A DNA stretch of 28,588 nucleotides, taken from JBAZWE01 sp041660545 (GTDB taxonomy: Bacteria > Actinomycetota > Thermoleophilia > BMS3ABIN01). The notes beneath the pieces are model-generated. The model searched no databases. It was not told where the DNA came from and was given only the letters and a program-made list of their open reading frames with translations. How positions within the stretch are numbered: the stretch's first letter is position 1; every line of letters starts with the position of its first letter. The stretch is taken from the NCBI GenBank assembly GCA_041660545.1, contig JBAZWE010000018.1, positions 1 through 28,588 of the forward strand, written 5' to 3'. Below, piece by piece: positions 15,431-23,545 of the stretch. Position numbers and translations under genes: made by a program.

Positions 15431-15486
15431 CATATTCCTGGCTTCGGCGGCTCTGTTTTTTAAGCGAACCGGGGCCAGGACATATG
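15431..15486. terminator. Long imperfect hairpin between convergent genes
   Basis: CATAT and TCCTGGC pair with GCCAGGA and ATATG, with one bulged C, and inner TTCG can pair with CGAA. A T6 run lies in the loop. It fills the gap between the cytochrome stop and the NIL-protein stop, so it may end both transcripts. There is no T-run after the stem. Confidence 0.4.
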
Positions 15487-15497
15487 AATTCTCTGAC

Positions 15498-15734
15498 TTA
15501 CTCCACGAATGAGTCGAGGAATTCAACCTCGATGCCCATTGCTTCCAGGTGACTGAAAGCCTTTTCAAGATTCTCATCATTGCCGCTGATCTCCAGAACC
15601 ATCCAGCCGAACTTCTCATCGATATTGGCCCGTCTGATGTTTGGAATAACATCAAATTCTTTGACAAGCTGGTAGACGACAGGCTTCTTTATGAGTTTCT
15701 CGGGAAATGTTAACTCGAGACGCTGGGTTTTCAT
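15498..15734 (-). CDS. Stand-alone NIL domain protein
   Basis: A 78-residue protein made only of a NIL domain (ferredoxin-like ACT-related fold), opening MKTQRLELTFPEKLIKKPVV and containing NIRRANIDEKFGWMVLEISG. NIL domains sit at the C-terminus of MetN methionine importers and beside ferredoxin domains in sulfide-to-homocysteine proteins; free-standing copies are common in anaerobes. A sensor or partner role in sulfur amino acid metabolism is inferred from cysE and the sulfur operon nearby. AGGAGG lies 7 bases before ATG 15734; an in-frame GTG at 15755 lies before that site and is rejected. Confidence 0.85.
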   Translation of the reverse strand: MKTQRLELTFPEKLIKKPVVYQLVKEFDVIPNIRRANIDEKFGWMVLEISGNDENLEKAFSHLEAMGIEVEFLDSFVE

Positions 15735-15819
15735 GTCGAAACCTCCTGGAGGCACGGCTCTGTATTTTGTTGGGCTATTGTTATTATTATTCTGCTAATA
15801 TTAACGAAGATCAGTAAGA

Positions 15820-15825
15820 TATTAT
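15820..15825 (+). promoter_or_regulatory. -10 element for a probably leaderless cysE
   Basis: TATTAT ends 6 bases before GTG 15832, so transcription would start at or next to the start codon. No Shine-Dalgarno is present. The -35 is not clear in this AT-rich stretch. Confidence 0.4.
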
Positions 15826-15831
15826 CCTTAT

Positions 15832-16674
15832 GTGACGGTAAGTTCAAAACCAATCATAATGAACGTCCCAAAAAAATCCGGAATCGCATTAATAGCCGCC
15901 GCCAGCGGGGCTTACTTCTGGCTTAACCGCGGAGGCGAATTACACCGCACTTTTGGTGCGATCAGGAGAGATATTTCTGCGGTTCAGGAGCGGGATCCGG
16001 CCGCATCGAACATAATTGAGACATTGACCTGCTATTCAGGCCTGCATGCTATCCTGCTTCATCGTATGGCACACTTTCTCTATGAGCAGAAACTGCCTGT
16101 CGCGCCACGGATTATTTCGCAGGTGAACAGATTTCTCACAGGCATAGAGATACATCCGGCGGCTGTCATCGGCGAGGGATTTTTCATCGACCACGGATCG
16201 GGTGTGGTGATAGGTGAGACTACCGAGGTGGGAGAGAACGTGACTCTATACCAGGGTGTCACGCTTGGAGGAACAGGCAAAGAGACCGGCAAGCGTCATC
16301 CCACGGTACAAGATGGCGTGACCGTGGGTGCTGGTGCTAAAGTGCTGGGTTCGGTCACAATCGGTGATAACTCCAAGATCGGGGCCGGAAGCATTGTGAT
16401 TCAGGACGTCCCCCCCAACTCTACGGTTGTCGGAAATCCGGGACGGCCGGTTCGCGAAAGAGGCCGCAAGATAGGAGCTGCTGATCTTGACTGGACTCAC
16501 CTCCCGGATCCGGTTGCTGATGCAATGCAATCACTGGTAAGGCGTCTCGTTGAACTGGAAAATGAATTCAAGGATGCTTTTCCGGAAAAACGGGAAGAAA
16601 TAGAGAAAGCCCAGGAAGAAGGCGAACGGGAGCTGGACAAGGTTTTTGACTATTATCACGGCTCCGGGATATAG
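15832..16674 (+). CDS. cysE: Serine O-acetyltransferase
   Basis: A 280-residue left-handed beta-helix acetyltransferase that makes O-acetylserine, the substrate of CysK. Hexapeptide repeats start at IEIHPAAVIGEGFFIDHGSG; GETTEVGENVTLYQGVTLGGTGKE is diagnostic for the CysE/EpsC group. The protein ends GSGI, like the GDGI tail of E. coli CysE that inserts into the CysK active site, so a CysE-CysK complex is likely. Unusual features are a hydrophobic segment at about residues 16-31 and a charged helical C-terminal extension before the GSGI. The start may be GTG 15832 (leaderless) or ATG 15862. It is separated from the cysK operon by about 4 kb. Confidence 0.9.
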   Translation: MTVSSKPIIMNVPKKSGIALIAAASGAYFWLNRGGELHRTFGAIRRDISAVQERDPAASNIIETLTCYSGLHAILLHRMAHFLYEQKLPVAPRIISQVNRFLTGIEIHPAAVIGEGFFIDHGSGVVIGETTEVGENVTLYQGVTLGGTGKETGKRHPTVQDGVTVGAGAKVLGSVTIGDNSKIGAGSIVIQDVPPNSTVVGNPGRPVRERGRKIGAADLDWTHLPDPVADAMQSLVRRLVELENEFKDAFPEKREEIEKAQEEGERELDKVFDYYHGSGI

Positions 16675-16775
16675 ATTTTACCCAGCGTGCCGTCAGAAAT
16701 CTGCTGCGTGGCCGCGGCTTCTTTGATATGATTTTTTGTGACTAATACCAATCAAAAACGGAGTGTGATAGACAA

Positions 16776-17084
16776 TTGAGTAAAGTAAGAAGGCTTGTAC
16801 TGGATGTATTAAAACCTCATCAACCGACGATCCTTGATCTTGCGGTAAAGCTTGGAGATCTTGATGGAGTAGAGGGTACCGACGTCGTTCTCAACGAGAT
16901 CGATAACAAGGTCGAGAACATCAAGATCACTCTCGAGGGTCCGCACATAAACTTCGATGAGGTGGCGGCTGTAATTCAGGAAAGCGGCGGCAGCATCCAT
17001 AGCATCGACAAGGTCTCCACCGGCAAGGAATTAATTGAAGAAGCCAATACTCCGCAGGATATTTCCGCGCGTTGGATGAGGTGA
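16776..17084 (+). CDS. DUF211 family protein
   Basis: A 102-residue member of DUF211, a small ferredoxin-like-fold family best known in archaea and without an established function. The opening SKVRRLVLDVLKPHQPTI and the end GGSIHSIDKVSTGKELIEE are diagnostic. It starts at TTG 16776 with GGAGTG about 11 bases upstream. It is followed 22 bases later by a VIT/CCC1-like membrane protein; I infer the two act together, perhaps in metal handling. Confidence 0.85.
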   Translation: MSKVRRLVLDVLKPHQPTILDLAVKLGDLDGVEGTDVVLNEIDNKVENIKITLEGPHINFDEVAAVIQESGGSIHSIDKVSTGKELIEEANTPQDISARWMR

Positions 17085-17088
17085 CTAA

Positions 17089-17101
17089 GGGGGTATCCCC
17101 C
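17089..17101 (+). promoter_or_regulatory. G5/C5 hairpin before the VIT-like start
   Basis: GGGGG-TAT-CCCCC lies between the DUF211 stop and the TTG at 17107. The G-run is the only Shine-Dalgarno-like sequence for the membrane protein and is the part that would pair, so the fold could limit ribosome access unless translation of DUF211 opens it. Confidence 0.4.
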
Positions 17102-17106
17102 ACTCC

Positions 17107-17694
17107 TTGAAACTGCCCAGCATCCGAACTCTGCGCAAGTACCACCGGATAGCAAGTGTCGGTGAGATCGCGCGCCGATATTTTGCCATGAACGCCTTTG
17201 ACGGTGTCCTTACCATTCTGGGTGTGCTGGTTGGAGGCTATTTCGGCCACCTGGAAGATGCCGGCAAGATCGTCGTTCTGGGCATGACTGCATCTTTTGC
17301 CATGGGTATTTCCGGTTTTTACGGCGCCTATATGACCGAGCACGCGGAACGCAGTCGTGCATTGCAGGAGCTGGAAGAATCGACTTTAAGTAATCTGAAG
17401 GATACTGATATCGGCCACGCCTCAACCTATGCTACGATTATTGTAGCCCTGGTTGATGGATTTTCACCTTTTGCCGCGGCCGCGATTGCTGTTTCACCGT
17501 TCTTTCTGGGATCAGCCATTCCATTTAAAACGGCTTACTATATTTCATTCGCACTGGCTTTCTGCGAGCTGTTCGCTCTTGGCATTTTTCTGGGCGCCAT
17601 ATCGCGGGAGCGCGTTGTATTTTCAGGAATCAAGATGGTCAGTGCCGGACTAATCTGTGTGGCTGTGGGATATTTACTGGGTACAGCTGCCTGA
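17107..17694 (+). CDS. VIT1/CCC1-like membrane protein
   Basis: A 195-residue membrane protein of the VIT1/CCC1-related family (Fe/Mn transporters in eukaryotes; prokaryotic members little studied). EIARRYFAMNAFDGVLTILGVLVGG starts the first helix, GISGFYGAYMTEHAERSRALQELEE carries the acidic residues between helices, and three further helices follow (ATIIVALVDGFSPF, SFALAFCELFALGIFLG, SAGLICVAVGYLLG). It starts at TTG 17107; an ATG at 17188 would cut into the first helix. Pairing with DUF211 suggests metal-linked transport, an inference. Confidence 0.8.
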   Translation: MKLPSIRTLRKYHRIASVGEIARRYFAMNAFDGVLTILGVLVGGYFGHLEDAGKIVVLGMTASFAMGISGFYGAYMTEHAERSRALQELEESTLSNLKDTDIGHASTYATIIVALVDGFSPFAAAAIAVSPFFLGSAIPFKTAYYISFALAFCELFALGIFLGAISRERVVFSGIKMVSAGLICVAVGYLLGTAA

Positions 17695-17767
17695 AAAGTT
17701 CCCCAGTGAAATTCATCCTGAAACACATCGCTTAAAAAAACCTGACGATCGACTGGAACGTATTCCA

Positions 17768-19954
17768 ATGTCTGAAATCCGTAAAACCAATCTTTCCATT
17801 GATGAGTTGCTCGAGGGTCTTAACCAGCCTCAGAGCCAGGCTGTGGAGACTCCTGGAGGGCCATTGCTGGTGCTTGCGGGCGCCGGCAGCGGCAAGACGC
17901 GGGTATTGACCCACAGGGTCGCATTTCTGATCGCAGCCCAGGGTGTCAAACCACAGGAAATACTCGCGATCACATTCACCAACAAGGCCGCCAATGAGAT
18001 GAAAGATCGCATCGAGGCGCTAGTCGGCCCGATTGCCCGTACGATGTGGATCAGCACATTCCATGCCGCATGCGCCCGCATCCTGCGCAGGGAAGCCCAG
18101 CAACTGGGATACCGGAGTAACTTCACGATTTATGATGCATCCGACCAGGTGCGCCTGGTCAAGCGCTGCCTCATCGAGCTTGGCCTTGATATAAAACGGT
18201 TCCCCCCCAAAGGTATTCACGCTGTTATTTCTTCCGCCAAGAACAGGCTGATCAATGCGGAAGAATTCTCAGGCATGGTTGAGAATTTTTTTGATGATAC
18301 GGTTACAAAGACTTATGAACTATATGAGAAGAAACTGTTTGCGAACAACGCCATGGATTTCGATGATCTTATCCTGCGCACCGTTGACCTCTTCCAGAGA
18401 TTTCCCGAGCGACTCGAGCATTACCAGAAAGCCTTCCGCCACGTACTCGTAGACGAGTATCAGGACACAAACCATGCCCAGTATGTTCTCGTGAACATGT
18501 TCGCGCACGAGCATCGCAACGTATGCGTCGTCGGCGACGATGATCAGAGCATCTATTCATGGAGAGGGGCTGACGTCAGGAATATCCTCGAGTTCGAGCA
18601 GGATTATCCGGAGGCGAAAGTTATCAAACTCGAGCAGAACTATCGTTCGACGCAGACTATATTGAGCGCAGCCAATGCGTTGATTCACAACAACAGCGAG
18701 CGCAAGAGCAAGGATCTCTGGACTGACCTCGGTGAAGGAGATGCTGTGCGCGTAATCGAGGTGGATGACGAGCACGCCGAGGCGCGTTTTGTGGCGGGCG
18801 AGGTTTCAAGGTTACAGCAGGACGAGGGAGTATCTCTAAGTGAAATCGCCCTGTTTTACCGGGTAAACGCACAATCGAGAGTGATTGAGGACATGCTGAT
18901 CCGCTACGGTATACCTTACCGGGTGGTCGGTGGAACGAAGTTCTACGAGCGGGCGGAGATCAAGGATGCGATGGCGTATCTCCTCGTGCTTGAAAATCCT
19001 GCGGATTCTGTAAGTTTCACACGCATAGTGAATTCGCCAAAGCGTGGCCTGGGAAAGGCTGCCATATCGGCCATTACCAGATTTGCAGACGCAGAGGGCA
19101 TCAGCCTGACCGACGCCGCAGCGCGGGCCACCGAAATTGCTGACATCAGACCGGCGGCCATGAAGGCGCTCATGAACTTCAGCTCTCAGATGTCGGCACT
19201 CAGAGAGACAGCCGCGAGCGCGCCGGTAGCCGAGACTCTGGAGGAGGTCCTAACCAGTTCGGGATATCTTGAGTCTCTCTCAGCCGAGCGGACTATCGAG
19301 GCCGAGGGAAGGATCGAGAATCTACAGGAGTTCGTCGGTGTCGCGGCCGAATACGACCGGCGGGCACCAGAGGGTTCGATGAGCGAGTTTCTCCAGGAGA
19401 TATCCCTTTATACGGACATGGACAAGCTGGTCGAGGAGTCTAATGCCATTACCCTGATGACGCTTCATAACGCCAAAGGTCTGGAGTTTCCCGAGGTTTT
19501 TATAATCGGAGCCGAAGAAGGAGTATTCCCCCACTCCCGATCGCTGGAAGAACAGAATCTGGAGGAGGAACGCCGGCTCTGTTACGTAGGCATGACCCGC
19601 GCAATGCGCCGCCTTTACTTCACCTATACTATCACCCGCAACCTTTATGGCGCACGTAATTATAATATGGCATCCCGGTTCATCTCGGAGCTTCCGGAAG
19701 AACTTGTGAAATTCGAGTCATCGAAAAAATCTCGCGCCTGGCTATTGGGGGGTACGGAAGAGACTGACGAGGTTGAGGATCATTCGATTGCGGCGCCCGC
19801 CTTCTTTCATGCCGGGGACAGGGTTGTGCATGCCACTTTCGGCAATGGAGTCGTCACCGGGATTGAATCAGGAGGCATGGTGGCGGTGCGTTTTGATGCC
19901 GACGGCGGCACCCGCAAGCTGATGGTGGAATACGCGCCGCTAAGAAAAGCCTAG
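17768..19954 (+). CDS. pcrA: ATP-dependent DNA helicase PcrA/UvrD
   Basis: A 728-residue superfamily 1A 3'-5' helicase for nucleotide excision repair and removal of stalled complexes. Motifs: Walker A AGAGSGKT (37-44), motif II DEYQDTN (229-235), GDDDQSIYSWRGA, EQNYRST, LMTLHNAKGLEF, EERRLCYVGMTRA. The C-terminal HAGDRVVHATFGNGVV and MVEYAPLRK form the Tudor-like domain that binds RNA polymerase in PcrA. ATG 17768 is chosen because the family normally starts shortly before the LNxxQ motif (LNQPQSQAV); the frame stays open to 17657, overlapping the VIT-like gene. The Shine-Dalgarno is weak. Confidence 0.95.
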   Translation: MSEIRKTNLSIDELLEGLNQPQSQAVETPGGPLLVLAGAGSGKTRVLTHRVAFLIAAQGVKPQEILAITFTNKAANEMKDRIEALVGPIARTMWISTFHAACARILRREAQQLGYRSNFTIYDASDQVRLVKRCLIELGLDIKRFPPKGIHAVISSAKNRLINAEEFSGMVENFFDDTVTKTYELYEKKLFANNAMDFDDLILRTVDLFQRFPERLEHYQKAFRHVLVDEYQDTNHAQYVLVNMFAHEHRNVCVVGDDDQSIYSWRGADVRNILEFEQDYPEAKVIKLEQNYRSTQTILSAANALIHNNSERKSKDLWTDLGEGDAVRVIEVDDEHAEARFVAGEVSRLQQDEGVSLSEIALFYRVNAQSRVIEDMLIRYGIPYRVVGGTKFYERAEIKDAMAYLLVLENPADSVSFTRIVNSPKRGLGKAAISAITRFADAEGISLTDAAARATEIADIRPAAMKALMNFSSQMSALRETAASAPVAETLEEVLTSSGYLESLSAERTIEAEGRIENLQEFVGVAAEYDRRAPEGSMSEFLQEISLYTDMDKLVEESNAITLMTLHNAKGLEFPEVFIIGAEEGVFPHSRSLEEQNLEEERRLCYVGMTRAMRRLYFTYTITRNLYGARNYNMASRFISELPEELVKFESSKKSRAWLLGGTEETDEVEDHSIAAPAFFHAGDRVVHATFGNGVVTGIESGGMVAVRFDADGGTRKLMVEYAPLRKA

Positions 19955-20053
19955 TTCTTCCCCGAATCAGCCGTTCTATCTTTTTTGCCGCTGAGGTCGA
20001 GAACAACCCGCCCGTCCGACAGGTCAGGCCGGCTTCCCATGTACGAAAGACTT

Positions 20054-20392
20054 CTATTTGTCAGCCAGGATCATAGCCAGTTTGCGCCTATCCGACCTGA
20101 CCTGGGGGTCATCGTCAAGCCAACCCAGCATGAGCGCCAGCATCGGTAGCGAGTAATCGTTATGCTTGCGGTCGGCTAGCGAAGAATAAGCCAGGCGTCC
20201 GCTCTTTCTGCGCTTTAACAGACCGGCTTTCTTTAGGACTGAAAGATGACCGGATACCGTGGACTGGCTCAAATCCAGAATTTCCATCAGCTGGCTGACG
20301 CACAACTCCCTGCCTTCGAGCAGTTTCAATATCCTGGCCCTGGCCGGGTCTCCGGCTGCCTTAAGAACAGCCTCGTAATCATCCAGTGCCAT
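20054..20392 (-). CDS. ArsR family transcriptional regulator
   Basis: A 112-residue winged-helix regulator. ALDDYEAVLKAAGDPARARILKLLEGRELCVSQL and LDLSQSTVSGHLSVLKKAGLLKRRKSGR are characteristic. The metal motif ELCVC of arsenic sensors reads ELCVS, leaving one cysteine, so it may sense something else, for example a redox or sulfur signal. AAAGGA lies 6 bases before ATG 20392; a TTG at 20407 lies before that site. It is divergent from the FmdE-like gene, and with DsrE2 and TusA beyond, a sulfur or metal stress role is inferred. Confidence 0.88.
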   Translation of the reverse strand: MALDDYEAVLKAAGDPARARILKLLEGRELCVSQLMEILDLSQSTVSGHLSVLKKAGLLKRRKSGRLAYSSLADRKHNDYSLPMLALMLGWLDDDPQVRSDRRKLAMILADK

Positions 20393-20412
20393 GGTTTTTC
20401 CTTTCAAACGGC

Positions 20413-20446
20413 ATTATAACGGCATGCATCGTAATATACCGATGCA
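20413..20446 (-). promoter_or_regulatory. arsR promoter -10 and operator
   Basis: On the minus strand TATAAT occupies 20413-20418. Just upstream, TGCATCG (20425-20431) and CGATGCA (20440-20446) form a perfect 7-8-7 inverted repeat over the -35/spacer zone, the expected place for an ArsR autorepressor site. The rest of 20447-20605 shows no gene. Confidence 0.55.
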
Positions 20447-20614
20447 AATTTATTGAAATCTTTCAAGTATCGTCATGCGCCGATATGATATTTGCTTAGG
20501 CAGGATGAGTCAATTCAATTTTGGGAAGATGTCCTTTCAAAAAAATATTTTTGGCTGTAAGCGGGTATGTTCCATTCATAATCCGATTGATCAGGCTAAT
20601 GAAGGGTGGATATC

Positions 20615-21271
20615 TTGAATGGTATATTTCGCGATTTCATGGAACAGGCCGAAAGTATCCGGTTGAAGGAGCCTCTGGCTCAAATTCTGGGCGCCTTTAA
20701 GGAGAAAGATGCAGTTTTGGAATACAGGTATACGGATGTCGTGAAGCTGGCTGGTCATAGTTGCCCCACCGTGACTGGCGCATGGCTGTGCTGTCTCTAT
20801 GCGCTGAAGAGTCTTTATCCAGATGAAATACCCGTAAGGGGCGAGATTTCGATAACAGTCTACGGAGAACCTGATGAGGGTGTGTATGGCGTCATGTCGC
20901 AGGTTTTCGGGTTTATCACCGGGGCTGCGACAATGACCGGGTTCAAGGGATTAGGGACACGTTTTAAGAGAAAAGACCTGCTTGTGTTCAGCAACGAGAA
21001 ACCTGATCCGCAGGCCTTGTGTTTCAGGTTCACTAGAGAGGATAACGGCAGGACAGTATTGGTGAAGTTCTACCCCTGGCTTATACCCCTCCCCCAGGAA
21101 AAAGCAAAGAGAACCGCTGAGCTTATGGAGAATGTAATTAGCGGCGGGGCCAGTGTTCAGGAAAGCGGTGAATTCCAGGATCTATGGATGGAAAAAATAC
21201 AACTGATGCTCGTGGAACGTAAAGAGATCGAGGACTGGCTCAAGGTGGAAGTAGACTTGGATGAAAATTAA
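20615..21271 (+). CDS. FmdE-like domain protein
   Basis: A 218-residue protein resembling the FmdE family (formylmethanofuran dehydrogenase subunit E-like), whose members outside methanogens have unknown function and often bind metal. VVKLAGHSCPTVTGAW gives the GHxCP signature; GVMSQVFGFITGAATMTGFKGLGTRF matches the second conserved block. There is no C-terminal zinc ribbon; the C-terminal third is helical and charged. GTG 20606 is also possible, but TTG 20615 has GGGTGG at proper spacing. It lies between a divergent ArsR and a convergent DsrE2-TusA pair. Confidence 0.65.
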   Translation: MNGIFRDFMEQAESIRLKEPLAQILGAFKEKDAVLEYRYTDVVKLAGHSCPTVTGAWLCCLYALKSLYPDEIPVRGEISITVYGEPDEGVYGVMSQVFGFITGAATMTGFKGLGTRFKRKDLLVFSNEKPDPQALCFRFTREDNGRTVLVKFYPWLIPLPQEKAKRTAELMENVISGGASVQESGEFQDLWMEKIQLMLVERKEIEDWLKVEVDLDEN

Positions 21272-21295
21272 AGGGGCGGGCTTAAGCCCGCCCCT
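21272..21295. terminator. Perfect 24-base palindrome between convergent genes
   Basis: AGGGGCGGGCTT followed by its exact reverse complement, starting right after the FmdE-like stop codon. It gives a 10-bp GC-rich stem with a TTAA loop, well suited to end transcription from both sides, though without a T-run. Confidence 0.65.
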
Positions 21296-21319
21296 CGAAT
21301 ATACTCGCATCCTTGCAGG

Positions 21320-21787
21320 CTAGATAAACAGGGATACCTTCGCTTCTATTGCGAATTCCAGAAATGTAGCCGCTCCGCAGCTTGGATCGACTTCGGGAAT
21401 CAGGTCTTCCGCATTTATGCCCATTACACCCAGGGTCATTTCACACGGCCAGAGCTTTACTCCCAGATCATGGCATGCCTCTATGAGCTCAGGAATAGTC
21501 GGGACACCCGACTTCTTCATCATATCCTTCATCATCTTGCTCGCCATTGCTGTCATCCCGGGTATCATGCCTATAATATTCGGTACAGGCATGGGCATTG
21601 CCGGGTTACCTACTGGGGCCACTTTCAGGTTTGCATATTTTTTCTTGTTGACGATATCCAAACCGTAAAATGTGAAAAAGATCGCACATTCCATATCCAT
21701 GGCTGCAGCTGTGCTGGCCAGGATTAAAGGCGGATATGCCATGTCGAGAGTTCCTTTGGACGCGATAATGGCAACTCGGTCAGCCAT
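21320..21787 (-). CDS. DsrE2-like (DsrE/DsrF/DrsH family) protein
   Basis: A 155-residue DsrE-family protein of the DsrE2 type. It opens MADRVAIIASKGTLDMAYPPLILA, has a Met/Pro-rich middle loop (MPMPVPNIIGMIPGM) and a conserved core IEACHDLGVKLWPCEMTLGVMG with two cysteines that can carry persulfide. It starts 9 bases after the TusA stop, forming a TusA-DsrE2 pair like those in sulfur-oxidising and persulfide-handling bacteria. It probably exchanges sulfur with the CPMP cysteine of TusA. The middle loop may contact membrane; I see no clear transmembrane helix. Confidence 0.88.
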   Translation of the reverse strand: MADRVAIIASKGTLDMAYPPLILASTAAAMDMECAIFFTFYGLDIVNKKKYANLKVAPVGNPAMPMPVPNIIGMIPGMTAMASKMMKDMMKKSGVPTIPELIEACHDLGVKLWPCEMTLGVMGINAEDLIPEVDPSCGAATFLEFAIEAKVSLFI

Positions 21788-21796
21788 TGTTAATTG

Positions 21797-22045
21797 TCAC
21801 TTTCCTTTCTTAACCCAGAAGTGAAACACTTCTCCGTCTTCAGATGATCCCATGAATTCATGCCCGGCGCGTTTTGCCCAAGCTGGCATGTCGCCCTTGG
21901 AACCAGGGTCCGTACCTATGATCTCCAGCACCTGGCCGACTTCGATGGAGTCCATCGCTTTCTTGGCCTTGACCACCGGCATCGGGCAACAGAGGCCCTT
22001 GACGTCGAGGACTGAATCAGCCTTAATATCAGTTCCTTCTCCCAT
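21797..22045 (-). CDS. TusA-like sulfur carrier (second copy)
   Basis: An 82-residue TusA/SirA-family carrier. LDVKGLCCPMP contains the conserved Cys20 of CPxP next to an extra Cys19, unlike the first copy at 11628. The C-terminal GHEFMGSSEDGEVFHFWVKKG is usual for the family. AGGAGGAG is well placed before the ATG. It is first of a two-gene unit with DsrE2 and has its own promoter upstream (22144-22174). Confidence 0.92.
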   Translation of the reverse strand: MGEGTDIKADSVLDVKGLCCPMPVVKAKKAMDSIEVGQVLEIIGTDPGSKGDMPAWAKRAGHEFMGSSEDGEVFHFWVKKGK

Positions 22046-22143
22046 TTGCTCCTCCTTTTACTTCGCATTGTATTGGCATTTGTAGGCGTTTAGACGCAGA
22101 TTATTCAAAAAAGATGCGCCTGACCCCCGGACAGCAATTTTTG

Positions 22144-22181
22144 ATTATATACCGTATGGCCTCAAAATCTGCAATATGGCC
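22144..22181 (-). promoter_or_regulatory. tusA-dsrE2 promoter with TATGGCC direct repeats
   Basis: On the minus strand TTGCAG (22169-22174) and TATATA/TATAAT (22144-22151) make a promoter with a 17-base spacer. On the plus strand TATGGCC occurs at 22155-22161 and 22175-22181, 20 bases apart (two helical turns), flanking the -35; a third TGGCC lies at 22187-22191. This suggests a regulator site. Confidence 0.5.
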
Positions 22182-22190
22182 GAAATTGGC

Positions 22191-23264
22191 CTAAAGTGCC
22201 GGCCTTGCCGTGATGCCGGTCTCACTGTATGTTGCGAGCTGTTTCCTGATCTTAGACATACTGCTCCTCATCATCGATGACTGCTCTTTTAGCGTATCCT
22301 CACAGTTTTTGATGTCAGTTAGCCATATTCGCGCACAGGGCCTCGCTCCGATGTTATGATTGCTTTTAAAGGGTTTCCCGGAATCAACGACGGCTTCCAG
22401 CGCTCTTCCTTTGAGTCCGAAAGATATTACCCTGTCCTCTTCGTCAAACTGCATATGGCCTATTGCTGACATGTTGTTGTCGATCAGAAAGCTCGCAAGC
22501 TGCATCCGTCTAAACTGCCCCGTCGGGCATGGTTTACCGCCCTCCAACAAAGAACTGTCATCCGCATAAAAAGGAAACAGGTTCGTCATTGCGCCAATAT
22601 CGTGCATATTCTGTATTGCTACAAGTAGCTGCTGCTCGGTTTCACCTAATCCCGTTATCAGCTGGCAAAAAGTACTTTCACTGCCGAACACTGAAGCGGC
22701 TGCTTCCAATGTTTCCCAGCAATTATTCCACACTCGACCGTCGTCTACATCTTGAAAACAATGTTTATAATAAAGATCCTCAGTTGCCGCGTCCAGGACA
22801 AGAGCGATCTTGCCGGCGCCCGCATCCCTTAAAAGATGCAGATCGCCCGGTTTCAAGGAAAGTGGATTTATCTTCAATGAAACCGGAAGATTGAGATCCT
22901 TCGCCACTTTTTCGACCAGAAATATTGCATCACCAAACGAGCCCGGATGCACGGTAGCCGAAATGCATACGCGACTGAGCATGTTGCGATTTTCGGCGAC
23001 GCGAACAATCATCTCATCGACTGAACATAAAGCCCGGTCTCGTCTCACGCCGTCTTTTGCCGCGGAATCATCTTCTGTGCCGGCGCCCAGGTAGCAAAAG
23101 GAACATCCGGCGTCACAGGGTTCAGGATATATCAGGAATAGATTGATACAACCTGATCCAAAGTCGATGATCGTGTTGGTATTTAAGTCGAGCGATGCGG
23201 AAATTTCCGCAGGCGCCTGAATATGATCGGGCTTAAATTTATCCGGATACGAATTATTGTTCAT
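22191..23264 (-). CDS. Radical SAM protein
   Basis: A 357-residue radical SAM enzyme. The [4Fe-4S] motif is C50-x3-C54-x2-C57 in YPEPCDAGCSFCYLG. A TIM-barrel domain follows (ISATVHPGSFGDAI, KINPLSLKPGD, ITGLGETEQQ). The overall plan and the late FRRMQLASFLIDN region recall biotin-synthase-related radical SAM proteins, a group that includes the archaeal-type lipoyl synthase subunits, but I cannot assign the reaction. A second sulfur-donating cluster cannot be judged, although extra cysteines are present (for example in KPCPTGQ and ARPCARIW). It stands alone, upstream of tusA-dsrE2 on the same strand and divergent from the ABC genes. Confidence 0.75.
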   Translation of the reverse strand: MNNNSYPDKFKPDHIQAPAEISASLDLNTNTIIDFGSGCINLFLIYPEPCDAGCSFCYLGAGTEDDSAAKDGVRRDRALCSVDEMIVRVAENRNMLSRVCISATVHPGSFGDAIFLVEKVAKDLNLPVSLKINPLSLKPGDLHLLRDAGAGKIALVLDAATEDLYYKHCFQDVDDGRVWNNCWETLEAAASVFGSESTFCQLITGLGETEQQLLVAIQNMHDIGAMTNLFPFYADDSSLLEGGKPCPTGQFRRMQLASFLIDNNMSAIGHMQFDEEDRVISFGLKGRALEAVVDSGKPFKSNHNIGARPCARIWLTDIKNCEDTLKEQSSMMRSSMSKIRKQLATYSETGITARPAL

Positions 23265-23545
23265 GCAAGGATGTTCCCCATAAGACGGTGCTTGGTCTAT
23301 CGGTTTCCAGCACGGCGGACAAGATAAATCCGTTTTTGCAGAGCCAACATTTTATCGTCTGTCAGGGTTTTTTGCCATATGTGAGCCTCGATGAAGATTC
23401 GGTAAGATGATTCATGAACAGGTCAGGCTGGCTATTGATAGTGTCTGATTGCAGGTGATATGATTTCTTTGCTTGCCTTTTTTTCTAAAGGGCCGATAAA
23501 TTCATTTTTGCCATGTAATAATTACGGGTTGGAAGATAGTTGACT
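23265..23545. other. Non-coding divergent intergenic region
   Basis: About 280 bases between the radical SAM gene and the promoter of the ABC genes. I see no gene, tRNA or riboswitch that I recognise. T-rich runs near 23365 and 23480 are not preceded by convincing stems. Confidence 0.5.

Noticed and set aside
23460..23500. T-rich stretch considered as an intrinsic terminator
   Set aside because: No stable stem precedes the T-run on either strand.
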